Assembly (NCBI GenBank): GCA_024397995.1
Contig: CP073746.1
Location: 3,594,001-3,658,000, forward strand
Length of the DNA stretch: 64,000 nucleotides
DNA from: a bacterium SCSIO 12827
Lineage (GTDB): Bacteria; Pseudomonadota; Alphaproteobacteria; Rhodospirillales; Casp-alpha2
Direction: 5' to 3'
Shown here: piece by piece, positions 55,050 to 63,555 of the stretch
Numbering within the stretch: position 1 is the stretch's first letter
Layout: the number at the start of each line of letters is the position of its first letter
Position numbers and translations under genes: made by a program
Notes under the pieces: model-generated
Database searches by the model: none
What the model was told of the DNA's origin: nothing
What the model saw: only the letters and a program-made list of their open reading frames with translations

Positions 55050-56555
55050 ATGGCCCGCATCGCGATCGGCGGTTTCCTGCATGAAACGCACTGCTTCGTG
55101 CCCATGCGAACCGACTATGACTATTACGCCCGGGGCGGCGAGTTCCCGCCGTTGGCACGGCGCGCGCAAATCATCGAGCGTACCAAAGGCGGGTCGTTCG
55201 GCATGTCAGGCTTTCTCGACACCATCGACCCGTCCCATGAGCTTGTCCCCCTGATCTGGGGCCATGCCGGTGCCGGCGGCTATATCACCGACGATTGCTT
55301 CGAGCGCATTGTCGGCGAACTGGTCGGCATGCTGTCCCAAGCCATGCCCGTGGATGCGGTGTATCTAGACCTGCACGGCGCCATGTGTTCGGAAACGTTC
55401 CCCGACGCGGAAGGCGAGGTGCTCCGCCGCGTGCGGGCCTGCATCGGCCCGGACGTGCCGCTTGTCATCTCACTCGACTATCACGTCAACCTGACGCAGC
55501 AGATGGTCGACAATATCGACGGCGTCGCCATCTATCTGACCTACCCGCACATCGACCGCCAGCATACCGGCGCGCGGTCGGCGCGGATCCTGATGCGCGT
55601 GCTTGAGGAAGGCATCCCCCGGGGCAAGGCCCTGCGTCGCATTCCGTTTCTGCTGCCGCTGAATTTCCAATGCACCCTGATCGAGCCGACCAAGGCGATC
55701 ATCGAGGCCTCCGTTGCCGCCGAGGGCGGCGACATTCTGAACCTGTGTTATGCCGCCGGTTTCCCGCCGTCCGATCTTGACGAATGCGGCCCTGCCATCG
55801 TCTGCCATGCCCGCACCCAGGAGGCCGCCGACCGCGCCGCCGACATGCTGGAGGCCATGGTGATGGACCGAGAAGCGGATTTCGCCGAACCCCTGATGAC
55901 ACCAGACGAAGCTGTGACCAAGGCCATGGAATTGGCGCAAACAGCATCGGCGCCCATCATCATCGCCGACACCCAGGACAATCCCGGCGCCGGCGGGACC
56001 TGCGACACCACGGGCATGCTGGCGGCCCTGGTGCGACACGATGCCCAGGGGGCCGCCATGTGCGTGATGTGGGATCCGGAGGCAGCCAAGGCCGCGACCG
56101 AAGCCGGGGTCGGCGCGACCGTGACCCTGGATCTGGGCGGCAAACATTCGATACCGGGTGACAAGCCGTTCCACGGCACCTTCGAGGTCGCGGCGTTGAG
56201 CGACGGCCGGTTCACGACCACGGGGCGGAGCATCCCCGGCCGCCGCATTGACATCGGCCCGGCCGCGGTCCTCAAGATCGGCGGCGTGTCTGTAGTGACC
56301 ACCAGCAAGCGCATGCAGGCCTACGATCAGGACATCTTCAAACACATCGGCATCGAGCCCACGGAGCAGAAAATCCTGGTTCTGAAAAGCACCTGCCACT
56401 TCCGCGCCGATTTCGACCCTATCGCTGCCGCAACCCTGGTTGCCGTGGCCCCAGGGGCGCATATCGTCGACCCCAGGGAATATCCCTACCGGCATCTGCG
56501 CGCGGGCGTTCGTCTGGTCCCCCTGGGGCCTGCGTTCGTGCCCTCACCGGCGTAA
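55050..56555 (+). CDS. M81-family metallopeptidase, MlrC-like
   Basis: A 501-residue protein of the MlrC (microcystinase C) family. The N-terminal domain has FLHETHCFVP, DAVYLDLHGAMCSE with the His-Asp metal-binding candidates, ISLDYHVNLT and YLTYPHIDRQHTG. The C-terminal part has IIIADTQDNPGAGGTCDTT and ends with VAPGAHIVDPREYPYRHL. MlrC degrades linearised microcystin, but most bacterial relatives have no known substrate and are probably zinc peptidases or amidohydrolases for small peptides. Cytoplasmic. ATG 55050 follows AAGGGAGG. It is a stand-alone gene between two terminators. Confidence 0.9.
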   Translation: MARIAIGGFLHETHCFVPMRTDYDYYARGGEFPPLARRAQIIERTKGGSFGMSGFLDTIDPSHELVPLIWGHAGAGGYITDDCFERIVGELVGMLSQAMPVDAVYLDLHGAMCSETFPDAEGEVLRRVRACIGPDVPLVISLDYHVNLTQQMVDNIDGVAIYLTYPHIDRQHTGARSARILMRVLEEGIPRGKALRRIPFLLPLNFQCTLIEPTKAIIEASVAAEGGDILNLCYAAGFPPSDLDECGPAIVCHARTQEAADRAADMLEAMVMDREADFAEPLMTPDEAVTKAMELAQTASAPIIIADTQDNPGAGGTCDTTGMLAALVRHDAQGAAMCVMWDPEAAKAATEAGVGATVTLDLGGKHSIPGDKPFHGTFEVAALSDGRFTTTGRSIPGRRIDIGPAAVLKIGGVSVVTTSKRMQAYDQDIFKHIGIEPTEQKILVLKSTCHFRADFDPIAAATLVAVAPGAHIVDPREYPYRHLRAGVRLVPLGPAFVPSPA

Positions 56556-56590
56556 GGCCGCCCGGCAAGGGGGGCACCAATCACTGAAAC

Positions 56591-56628
56591 AAGAAAGGCG
56601 GGACCGTGATCAGGTCCCGCCTTTTTTT
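56591..56628 (+). terminator. Rho-independent terminator after the MlrC-like gene
   Basis: A 9-pair stem (56597-56605 with 56613-56621), loop GTGATCA, and seven T residues (56622-56628). Its flank and stem are nearly the same as those of the acs terminator 1.65 kb upstream. Confidence 0.93.
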
Positions 56629-56649
56629 GTCTGATCAATCGGCCCGCGC

Positions 56650-56943
56650 CTATTCGGCCGCAACCATGGTCCGGACCAGAAGCAGCAGGTCCTTGGCGTT
56701 ATCGAACTGCTTTTCCTTGCAGCGCTGTTTCGCCAGCTCCATGACTTTCAGCAGGATTTCCTCGGACTTGCCTTCGACGGCTGGATTCTCGTCAACTGCT
56801 TGGGCCGTGTCCGTCATCACCTGAAGGCATTGCTTTTCATCCCGGATCTCTTGCGCGGATGCAGGTGATGAAACCGCCACACCCAAGGCAATCGCCGTAA
56901 AGGCCACTGCCATAAGACCGAGCCGGCCATTGAAATTAGACAT
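56650..56943 (-). CDS. Small exported hypothetical protein with two cysteines
   Basis: A 97-residue protein with a clear signal peptide (about 1-30, cleavage after ASA in SSPASAQEIRDE). The mature 67-residue part is helical and charged (DEKQCLQVMTDTAQAVDENP; VMELAKQRCKEKQFDNAKDL) and holds two cysteines that could form a disulfide in the periplasm. ATG 56943 follows GGAGGTTTG. No family recognised; single gene convergent with the MlrC-like gene. Confidence 0.78.
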   Translation of the reverse strand: MSNFNGRLGLMAVAFTAIALGVAVSSPASAQEIRDEKQCLQVMTDTAQAVDENPAVEGKSEEILLKVMELAKQRCKEKQFDNAKDLLLLVRTMVAAE

Positions 56944-57178
56944 TTCAAACCTCCGTTGGTTGGTTGATCGAACATGGGCCGTCCAGGCACGAAAAATTTC
57001 CCTGCCGAGTTGACATGGAAAAATGCGGCTTAGGTTTGTGCTGTTTCACCGGACGCAGCCTGTCCGCGCGTTGGCGGCGCTCGTAAGGCACTGCCTTTTT
57101 CAGTCGCTTCTAATATACCAGAACGGCGGATACGCCGCTACTGGACAAACAGATTACCGAGTGCCGCACGCCCCTTGC

Positions 57179-59365
57179 TTACGCCATGCGCAGGCCCGCT
57201 TTTTTCAGCGGGAAATCGCGGATGCGTTTACCCGTAGCGGCGAAGATGGCGTTAAGCACGGCAGGGGCCGCGACCGCAATCGTCGGCTCGCCGACCCCGC
57301 CCCAGAACCCGCCTGACGGCATGACCAGGGCTTCGACCTTGGGCATGTCCTTCATGCGCATGACGTCGTAGGTATCGAAGTTCTGTTGTTCGACCCGACC
57401 GTCTTTCACGGTGCATTCACCCATCAACATGGCCGACAGGCCATAGACGAAGGACCCTTCGACCTGGGCCGCGATCTGCTGCGGGTTGACGGCATGGCCG
57501 GAATCCGTGGCCGCGACGATGCGGTGGATCTTCACCGTACCGTCGGGCGTGACCGAAACTTCGGCACAGGCGGCGACATAGCTGGCGAAGGCCGTACAAT
57601 GGGCGAGGCCCCGGAACACGCCCTTGGCCTCCGGGGTGCCCCAGCCGGCCTTATCCGCCACGGCCTGCAGAACGGCCCGGCTTTTCGGATGGTCCTGCAT
57701 GTATTTCAAGCGGAACGTAAGCGGGTCCTGGCCCGCGATATGAGCCAGTTCGTCCATGAAGCATTCCAGGTAGATGACGTTCTGGTTGGCGTTGACTCCG
57801 CGCCAGAAGCCCGGGCGCAGGTGCGGGTTGCGCATGGCGTGATCGACCTTGAGGGCGGGGAAACCATAGCTGATGGCGTGGTCGCCCTTAGGCCCCAGGC
57901 ACTGGAAGGTGACCGGATCCATCCCGCCCTTGAGCCGCCCCGGCATGATGCCGGCCAGGATCGACTGCCCGGATATGCGCACGCGCAGCCCCGTTATCTC
58001 GCCCTTGTCGTCGAGCCCGGCCGTCATCCGGCATTGGGTGATCGGGTGGTAGGCGCCGTGGGTCATGTCCTCTTCCCGGGTCCACAGCAGTTTCACCGGC
58101 GTGCCCGGCATCTGCTTGGCGATCAGGACCGCCTGGCGCAGGTAGTCATGAACCGGGCCGGCACCCCGCCGCCCGAAACCGCCGCCCAGCAGCGTCTTGT
58201 AAACATCGCATTTGTCGGCGGGCAGGCCCGCCGCCTCAGCCGTGGCGTCGAGCGCCGATTCCCCGTTCTGGGTCGGACACCAGACCTCGCAGCGGTCCGC
58301 CGTCCACAAGGCCGTGGCGTTCATAGGCTCCATGGTCGCGTGGTGCTGGAACGGGTAGGAATAGGTCGCCTGCACCTGCTTGACCGAGCCGGCGATGGCC
58401 GCGTCGACGTCGCCGACCTCGTTGGCGACGAAGGCGTCCTTGGCATCCAGGCCCTCGGCGACCATGGCCGCGATGTCGGCGCTGTCGACCTTGGCGTGGG
58501 GGCCGTCGTCCCATTCGATGGGCAGGGCGTCGATCGCCGTCTTGGCCTGCCACCATTTGTCGGCGATCACGGCGACGGCGTCATCACCGACGGCCACCAC
58601 CTTCTTAACCCCGGGCATGCCCATCACCTTCGATGCATCGAAGGATTTCAGCCTGGCCCCCAACAGGGGGTATTGACGGATCGCCGCGTTGAGCATTCCG
58701 GGCAGCTTCAGGTCCGTGCCGTAAACCTGCTTGCCCGTCAGCTTGTCGGCGGTGTCGAGACGCTTGAGCGGTTTCCCCGCGATGGTCCAATCCTTGGGGT
58801 CCTTCAGGGCGACGGTCTCTGGCACCGGCAGCTTGGCGGCGGCCTCGGCAACCTTACCGTAGGTCGTCGTGCGGCCCGTGGCGCCGTGGGTGATGACGCC
58901 CTTGGCGGTGGTGCAGTCGCCAGCGGCGACACCCCAGGCATTCGCCGCCGCCGTCACCAGCATCAGGCGCGCGGCGCCGCCGCCTTCGCGCACGTAATCG
59001 TGGGACCCCCGGATGCCCCGGCTGCCGCCCGTTGCGAAGCTTTTCCACACCTTGCCGCGCGCAAGGTTGGTGCCCGGCGTGGGATATTCCGTGGTCACAC
59101 GGGCCCAGTCGCAATCCAGTTCCTCCGCGACCAATTGGGCAAGCCCCGTCAAAGTGCCCTGCCCCATTTCCGAGCGCGCGATGCGAATGACCACAGTCTC
59201 ATCCGGCTGCACCACGACCCAGGCGTTGATCTCGTCCCTCTGTCCGGCCCCGGCCAGGGCGGTCCCGCCGCCACTGCCCAAGGGCACGCGGAAGCCCAGG
59301 ATCAGGCCGGCGGCCCCAGCCCCCGCCATGAAGGTGCGCCGCGAAACGTTCATCGATATCGTCAT
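57179..59365 (-). CDS. Xanthine-oxidase-family molybdenum hydroxylase large subunit (IorB-like)
   Basis: A 728-residue molybdopterin-binding subunit with a twin-arginine signal (SRRTFMAG, about 8-15), so it is probably exported. The order of aldehyde-oxidase-type domains is kept (IARSEMGQGTLTGLAQLVAEEL, GGGFGRRGAG), and the catalytic-type glutamate is in GGVGEPTIA (about Glu693). It resembles the isoquinoline 1-oxidoreductase beta subunit and related aldehyde or aromatic-heterocycle oxidases. ATG 59365 follows GGGAGGAA. It lies 14 bases after its [2Fe-2S] partner. Substrate unknown; no FAD subunit gene is present, as expected for IorAB types. Confidence 0.9.
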   Translation of the reverse strand: MTISMNVSRRTFMAGAGAAGLILGFRVPLGSGGGTALAGAGQRDEINAWVVVQPDETVVIRIARSEMGQGTLTGLAQLVAEELDCDWARVTTEYPTPGTNLARGKVWKSFATGGSRGIRGSHDYVREGGGAARLMLVTAAANAWGVAAGDCTTAKGVITHGATGRTTTYGKVAEAAAKLPVPETVALKDPKDWTIAGKPLKRLDTADKLTGKQVYGTDLKLPGMLNAAIRQYPLLGARLKSFDASKVMGMPGVKKVVAVGDDAVAVIADKWWQAKTAIDALPIEWDDGPHAKVDSADIAAMVAEGLDAKDAFVANEVGDVDAAIAGSVKQVQATYSYPFQHHATMEPMNATALWTADRCEVWCPTQNGESALDATAEAAGLPADKCDVYKTLLGGGFGRRGAGPVHDYLRQAVLIAKQMPGTPVKLLWTREEDMTHGAYHPITQCRMTAGLDDKGEITGLRVRISGQSILAGIMPGRLKGGMDPVTFQCLGPKGDHAISYGFPALKVDHAMRNPHLRPGFWRGVNANQNVIYLECFMDELAHIAGQDPLTFRLKYMQDHPKSRAVLQAVADKAGWGTPEAKGVFRGLAHCTAFASYVAACAEVSVTPDGTVKIHRIVAATDSGHAVNPQQIAAQVEGSFVYGLSAMLMGECTVKDGRVEQQNFDTYDVMRMKDMPKVEALVMPSGGFWGGVGEPTIAVAAPAVLNAIFAATGKRIRDFPLKKAGLRMA

Positions 59366-59379
59366 GTCCGTTCCTCCCC

Positions 59380-59835
59380 TTACGCTTTCTGGCCGGCGGC
59401 CTGATGGATGCCGGCGCGTACGCGCTGATAGGTGCCGCAGCGGCAGATGTTGGACATCTCGGCGTCGATGTCGGCGTCCGAAGGCTTGGGGTTTTTCGCG
59501 AGCAGCGCCGCCGCCGCCATGATCATGCCGGTCTGACAGTAGCCGCATTGCGGCACGTCGAGATCCAACCAGGCCTTCTGCACCGGATGGCTGCCATCCG
59601 GCGACAGGCCTTCGATGGTGACGATCTTGTCCGTGGCCGCGACGGCCTCCAGCGGCAGGGCGCAGGCGCGCACGGCCTCGCCGTTTACATGGACGGTGCA
59701 GGCGCCGCAGGCAGCGATGCCGCAGCCGTATTTCGCACCCGTCAGGTCCAGGTATTCGCGCAACACCCACAACAGGGGCGTGGCGCCATCGACATCGACC
59801 GTGACGGCCTTACCGTTGACGTTGATGTTCGCCAT
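59380..59835 (-). CDS. [2Fe-2S] small subunit of molybdenum hydroxylase (IorA-like)
   Basis: A 151-residue two-cluster subunit: a plant-type ferredoxin domain (cysteines in [16 protein letters not shown] and RACALP) and an all-alpha second-cluster domain with [10 protein letters not shown] and CRCGTYQRV. It passes electrons from the molybdenum centre of the IorB-like partner to an acceptor such as a cytochrome. ATG 59835 follows GGAGGA. No signal of its own, so it may be carried out through Tat with the large subunit. First gene of the two-gene operon. Confidence 0.93.
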   Translation of the reverse strand: MANINVNGKAVTVDVDGATPLLWVLREYLDLTGAKYGCGIAACGACTVHVNGEAVRACALPLEAVAATDKIVTIEGLSPDGSHPVQKAWLDLDVPQCGYCQTGMIMAAAALLAKNPKPSDADIDAEMSNICRCGTYQRVRAGIHQAAGQKA

Positions 59836-59933
59836 GGGGCGATCCTCCGCAATTTGAAGATGAGATTGCGGTGATGTTCCGCCCGCGCGGATGAAATGTC
59901 TAATCACATTGTGATGACACGAAAGCCCGGTGA

Positions 59934-61346
59934 TCAGCTTTCGTAGCGCGTGTTGCCGCGGCGGTTGGTGTCGATGGGGAGATCCATCAACAGCGGCTGA
60001 TGGGCGCGCTGTGAGCAGTTCTTGCGCGGACACAGGTGGCAATTGATGCCGATGGGCGCGAACAGCTCATCATCTCGGCTGTTGAAGGGGGCGGCATAGG
60101 CCAGGCGATGGGCGTGTTTCAACTCGCAACCCAGGGACAGAGCCAGGCGGCGATCTTGGGTGTCGCGCGAGAACACGGGCCGTTCGGTCGTGCGCGACAT
60201 GGTGAAGAATCGTTCCCCATCCGGCAATTCCACGAACTGCGGGACAATAACGCCCGGCGTGCGGAACGAGGTATGGATGTTCCACACCGGGCAGGCGCCA
60301 CCGTAATCGGCGATGTTGAAGGACGTCGAATTGAACCGCTTAGTCACGTTGCCCGCCTTGTCAACGCGCAGGAAGAAGAACGGCACCCCCTTGGCCCCGT
60401 CGCGTTGCAACGTCGTCAGGCGATGGCAAACCTGTTCGAACGACACGCCGAAGGCGGCCGCCAGGCGGTCGACGTCATAGCGGGTTTCCTCCGCCGCCTC
60501 GAAAAACGGGCCGTAGGGCATGAGGAAGGCGGCCGCGAAATAGTTGGCAAGTTCGACATGGCAGCGCGCCACGGCGGTTTCGGAGCTGAGGGCGCTGCCG
60601 TCCGTGAGCTTTGCCAAAATCCCCGGCAGTTCGACCAGACAGAGCACATGGGCCAACTGGAACACCCGGTTCTGATGATCCAGGGCTTCCGACAGACGAA
60701 CGATCGACGTCGCCTCGTCGTGGATGCGAAGCGCCTGTCCCATGTCCTCGATGGAGGCGATCCGCACTTCCAACCCGTGCACGCGCATCAACCGGCCCTT
60801 CAACACGGCATAAACGTTATCGACCTCGCAAGGCGTGGCGGCACGCAGGCGTTCCGCCGCCGCCTCCAGGTCGGGGAAGTGGTTGGAATGGTCACGGAAA
60901 AAATCATGGATGATGCGCTCCGGCGTCGACGACAGCAGGTCCGCCGGCATCCCCTCGCTGCCCAGCCGCATCATGTTCTCAAGCGCGTTTCGGTGATTGC
61001 GGTAGAGATGCAGGAAATGATCGACCAGCCGGGGCGCGTGGTCGATGGCGGCCCGCAGTTCCTGCAGGTCGGGCTGGTCGCCGCCGAACAGCGGGTCCTG
61101 CAGCATGTTGCGCAGATCGGCCAGCTGGGTCGAACTTTCGTCTTGGATCAGGTCGCGCCAGTCAACGCCATAGGCGTCGGACAAGGACATCAGCATGGTC
61201 ACGGACAGCGAGCGCTGATTGTTTTCCAGCAGGTTCACATAAGCGGTCGAAACGCCCAGCGCCGACGCCATTTCCGCCTGGGTCTGACCGTGCTCGCGGC
61301 GCAACTGGCGCAACCGCGGCCCGACCAGGGTTTTGCGCATGCGCAT
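59934..61346 (-). CDS. XRE-family short-chain fatty acyl-CoA regulator (ScfR/RamB-like)
   Basis: A 470-residue regulator. The N-terminal XRE helix-turn-helix (about 8-65: [34 protein letters not shown]) is followed by an IrrE-like domain (about 180-330) with the characteristic region [22 protein letters not shown]-terminal DUF2083-type part ends in a cysteine motif [15 protein letters not shown] (about Cys436, 439, 444). Relatives (RamB, PccR, ScfR) sense acetyl- or propionyl-CoA status and control acetate, propionate or glyoxylate-cycle genes. ATG 61346 (or 61340) begins directly before the HTH. It lies near acs but is not adjacent. Confidence 0.9.
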   Translation of the reverse strand: MRMRKTLVGPRLRQLRREHGQTQAEMASALGVSTAYVNLLENNQRSLSVTMLMSLSDAYGVDWRDLIQDESSTQLADLRNMLQDPLFGGDQPDLQELRAAIDHAPRLVDHFLHLYRNHRNALENMMRLGSEGMPADLLSSTPERIIHDFFRDHSNHFPDLEAAAERLRAATPCEVDNVYAVLKGRLMRVHGLEVRIASIEDMGQALRIHDEATSIVRLSEALDHQNRVFQLAHVLCLVELPGILAKLTDGSALSSETAVARCHVELANYFAAAFLMPYGPFFEAAEETRYDVDRLAAAFGVSFEQVCHRLTTLQRDGAKGVPFFFLRVDKAGNVTKRFNSTSFNIADYGGACPVWNIHTSFRTPGVIVPQFVELPDGERFFTMSRTTERPVFSRDTQDRRLALSLGCELKHAHRLAYAAPFNSRDDELFAPIGINCHLCPRKNCSQRAHQPLLMDLPIDTNRRGNTRYES

Positions 61347-61360
61347 GACCGTGTTCCGCT

Positions 61361-61397
61361 TTTAACTCAGATATTAACAAATTTACATTTAACTAAG
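61361..61397. promoter_or_regulatory. Direct repeats upstream of the ScfR-type gene
   Basis: TTTAACTCAG (61361-61370) and TTTAACTAAG (61388-61397) are nine-of-ten identical, 27 bases apart, in an AT-rich segment directly upstream of the regulator. They may be sites for autoregulation. Confidence 0.4.
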
Positions 61398-61532
61398 AAT
61401 GTTGCCAATACAAATAACACATAAACCCGATAAATCGTGATTTCGTGGTATACCAAGCGTAGGGTCTCGCCTGAAACATCGTCCTCTTGCAGGGGCGACG
61501 GTGGAAAGCAAAGACATCTGAGGAGACCCCAC

Positions 61533-62585
61533 ATGGCACATAACATTCTCATTCTTGGCGCTTCCTACGGCTCCCTGCTGGGCACCAAACTGTTGATGGC
61601 CGGCCACAACGCAACCCTGGTCTGCCGCGAGGAAACGGCCAAACTGATCAATGAAAAAGGCACGGAAGTCCGCATCCGCCTGAAGGGCGAGGACACGCAC
61701 CGCACCTTCCGCTCCAAGGACCTGCCCGGCCGCCTTGACGCCCAGACGCCGGAAAACGTCGCCGCCGGGGCCTATGACCTGGTCGGCCTGGCCATGCAGG
61801 AGCCGCAGTATTCCGCCCATTCGCTGCGCACCCTCTTGATCCGCATCGCCGACGCTGGCATTCCCTGTCTTTCGATCATGAACATGCCGCCGCTGCCGTT
61901 CCTCAAACGCATTCCCGGCCTGGACACGGGCAAGCTGGAAACCGCCTATACCAACCCCCGGGTCTGGGACCGTTTCGAGCCCGACTTGATGACGCTGTGC
62001 AGCCCCGATCCCCAAGCCTTCCGCCCGCCGGAAGAAGGGGCGAATGTCTTGCACGTGGGCCTGCCGACCAACTTCAAGGCCGCGCGCTTCGGCGACCGCG
62101 ACGCCAACAAGCTGCTCGACCGCCTGGACGCGGACATCGCCGCCGTGCGGGTCGGCCGGTCGGACGTACCGGTCAAGTTGAAAGCCTTTGATTCGATTTT
62201 CGTGCCGCTTGCGAAATGGTCAATGCTGCTGACCGGAAATTACCGCTGCGTGACGCGGGACGATGTCCGCCCAATCCGCGATGCGGTGCACGAAAACCTG
62301 GGCAAGTCGCGTATGATCTACCAACACGTGGACGCCATCGCCCGCAACCTGGGCGCCGATCCGGCCGACGCCGTGCCGTTCGAAAAATACGCCAATGCGG
62401 CGGAAAACTTGGCAAAGCCGTCGTCCGTGGCCCGCGCCGTGGCCGCCGGATCACCGGTGATCGAACGGGTCGATAGGCTGGTTCAGCTGATCGGCCGCTC
62501 GCTCGGCATGGCCAATCCCGAAATCGACGAAATCGTCGCCACGGTGGACGCGCGCCTGGCCCGGAATCAGCGCCAGTCCGCCTGA
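61533..62585 (+). CDS. Ketopantoate reductase (ApbA/PanE)-like protein
   Basis: A 350-residue protein with an N-terminal Rossmann-like start (NILILGASYGSLLGTKLLMAG), CREETAKLINEKG and a C-terminal helical domain (PVKLKAFDSIFVPLAKWSML). GASYGS differs from the canonical GxGxxG, so NADPH binding is less certain. The C-terminal conserved catalytic lysine and nearby asparagine could not be assigned with confidence. It may be a broad 2-hydroxyacid or opine-type dehydrogenase rather than PanE itself. ATG 61533 follows GAGGAGA. Diverges from the ScfR-type gene and has its own terminator. Confidence 0.75.
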   Translation: MAHNILILGASYGSLLGTKLLMAGHNATLVCREETAKLINEKGTEVRIRLKGEDTHRTFRSKDLPGRLDAQTPENVAAGAYDLVGLAMQEPQYSAHSLRTLLIRIADAGIPCLSIMNMPPLPFLKRIPGLDTGKLETAYTNPRVWDRFEPDLMTLCSPDPQAFRPPEEGANVLHVGLPTNFKAARFGDRDANKLLDRLDADIAAVRVGRSDVPVKLKAFDSIFVPLAKWSMLLTGNYRCVTRDDVRPIRDAVHENLGKSRMIYQHVDAIARNLGADPADAVPFEKYANAAENLAKPSSVARAVAAGSPVIERVDRLVQLIGRSLGMANPEIDEIVATVDARLARNQRQSA

Positions 62586-62640
62586 CTGGCCCGCGCCCGG
62601 GACGGCGTTTACGCCACATTCGTTTCCTTCCTCCTTGCAT

Positions 62641-62673
62641 GGGCGGAACCTTCGGGTTCCGCCCCCTTTTTTT
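62641..62673 (+). terminator. Rho-independent terminator with UUCG loop
   Basis: A perfect 10-pair stem GGGCGGAACC (62641-62650) with GGTTCCGCCC (62655-62664), a TTCG tetraloop, then CC and seven T residues (62667-62673). It ends the ketopantoate-reductase-like transcript. Confidence 0.95.
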
Positions 62674-62807
62674 GCATCTGGCCGGGCACGACGACGCCGA
62701 TTGCCTGGCATTTATTGATTTCCAGGGCCGGATCGCGCATCGTCCGGGACCGCCCGGCGCCGCCGCCGGGCCCATCAACCTACAGAAAACACTCAAAGGG
62801 ACGGAAC

Positions 62808-63536
62808 ATGACGAAAGACGCCATCGCCGACCTGCTGGACCCCACGGTCCTGCAGGTCGGAATCAACCTGGGTAACATCCTTCTGGTCACCGGCAAAAAG
62901 GCCAACGGCGACCCCGAGGGCATCGCCCCCGACATGGCCGCGGCCATCGCCGAAAAGCTGGGCATCAAGGTGAAATTCAACACCTTCGCCACGCCGGGCG
63001 AGGTCGCCGACGCCGCCGAGCGGGGCGAATGGGACATCGGCCTGATCGCCATCGAACCCAAACGGGCCGAGGTCATCGATTTCTGCAATGCCTATGTGCA
63101 GATCGAGGCGACCTATCTGGTCCCCGATGCCTCGCCTTTCCAGAAGGTCGAGGACGTGGACGCACCCGGCGTGAAGATCGCCGTCTCCGAACGGGCGGCC
63201 TATGACCTTTATCTTTCGCGTACTTTGAAGAACGCCGAACTGCATCGCGCCAAGGGCCTGCCCGGCGCCTTCGAGCTGTTCAAGCGGGAAAAGCTGGACG
63301 CCCTGGCTGGGCTGGTCCCGGCCTTGCGCGACAACGCCAAGGACATGCCGGGCACGCGGTTGCTGCCGGGCCGCTACACGGCGGTCAAACAGGCCATCGG
63401 CACCCGCCATGGCAAGCCCGCCTTGAAGGCCGTTGTGCAGGCTTTCATCGCCGAGGCGATCACGAGCGGTTTGGTGCAGAACCTGATCGACAAACACGGG
63501 GTGACCGGCAAACTGGCCGTCGCGACCGACGACTAA
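62808..63536 (+). CDS. Solute-binding protein (SBP_bac_3 type) without signal peptide
   Basis: A 242-residue type-2 periplasmic-binding-protein fold: VLQVGINLGNILLVTGKKANG, DMAAAIAEKLGIKVKFNTF, ERGEWDIGLIAIEPKRAEVIDF, VKIAVSERAAYDLYLSR and a helical end. The solute-binding segment WDIGL...I matches amino-acid-type receptors. There is no signal peptide, and the domain starts within 15 residues of ATG 62808, for which AAAGGGACGG is the ribosome-binding site. No permease or ATPase gene is adjacent. It may be a cytoplasmic sensor-like protein, a metabolic enzyme of related fold, or exported by another route. Confidence 0.82.
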   Translation: MTKDAIADLLDPTVLQVGINLGNILLVTGKKANGDPEGIAPDMAAAIAEKLGIKVKFNTFATPGEVADAAERGEWDIGLIAIEPKRAEVIDFCNAYVQIEATYLVPDASPFQKVEDVDAPGVKIAVSERAAYDLYLSRTLKNAELHRAKGLPGAFELFKREKLDALAGLVPALRDNAKDMPGTRLLPGRYTAVKQAIGTRHGKPALKAVVQAFIAEAITSGLVQNLIDKHGVTGKLAVATDD

Positions 63537-63555
63537 GCGGTGGGCCAGGGGGGCG

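Noticed and set aside
57023..57316. Plus-strand reading frame before and inside the IorB-like gene
   Set aside because: Runs antisense into a clear enzyme gene, with no family resemblance and only a promoter-like TTGACA with poor spacing.
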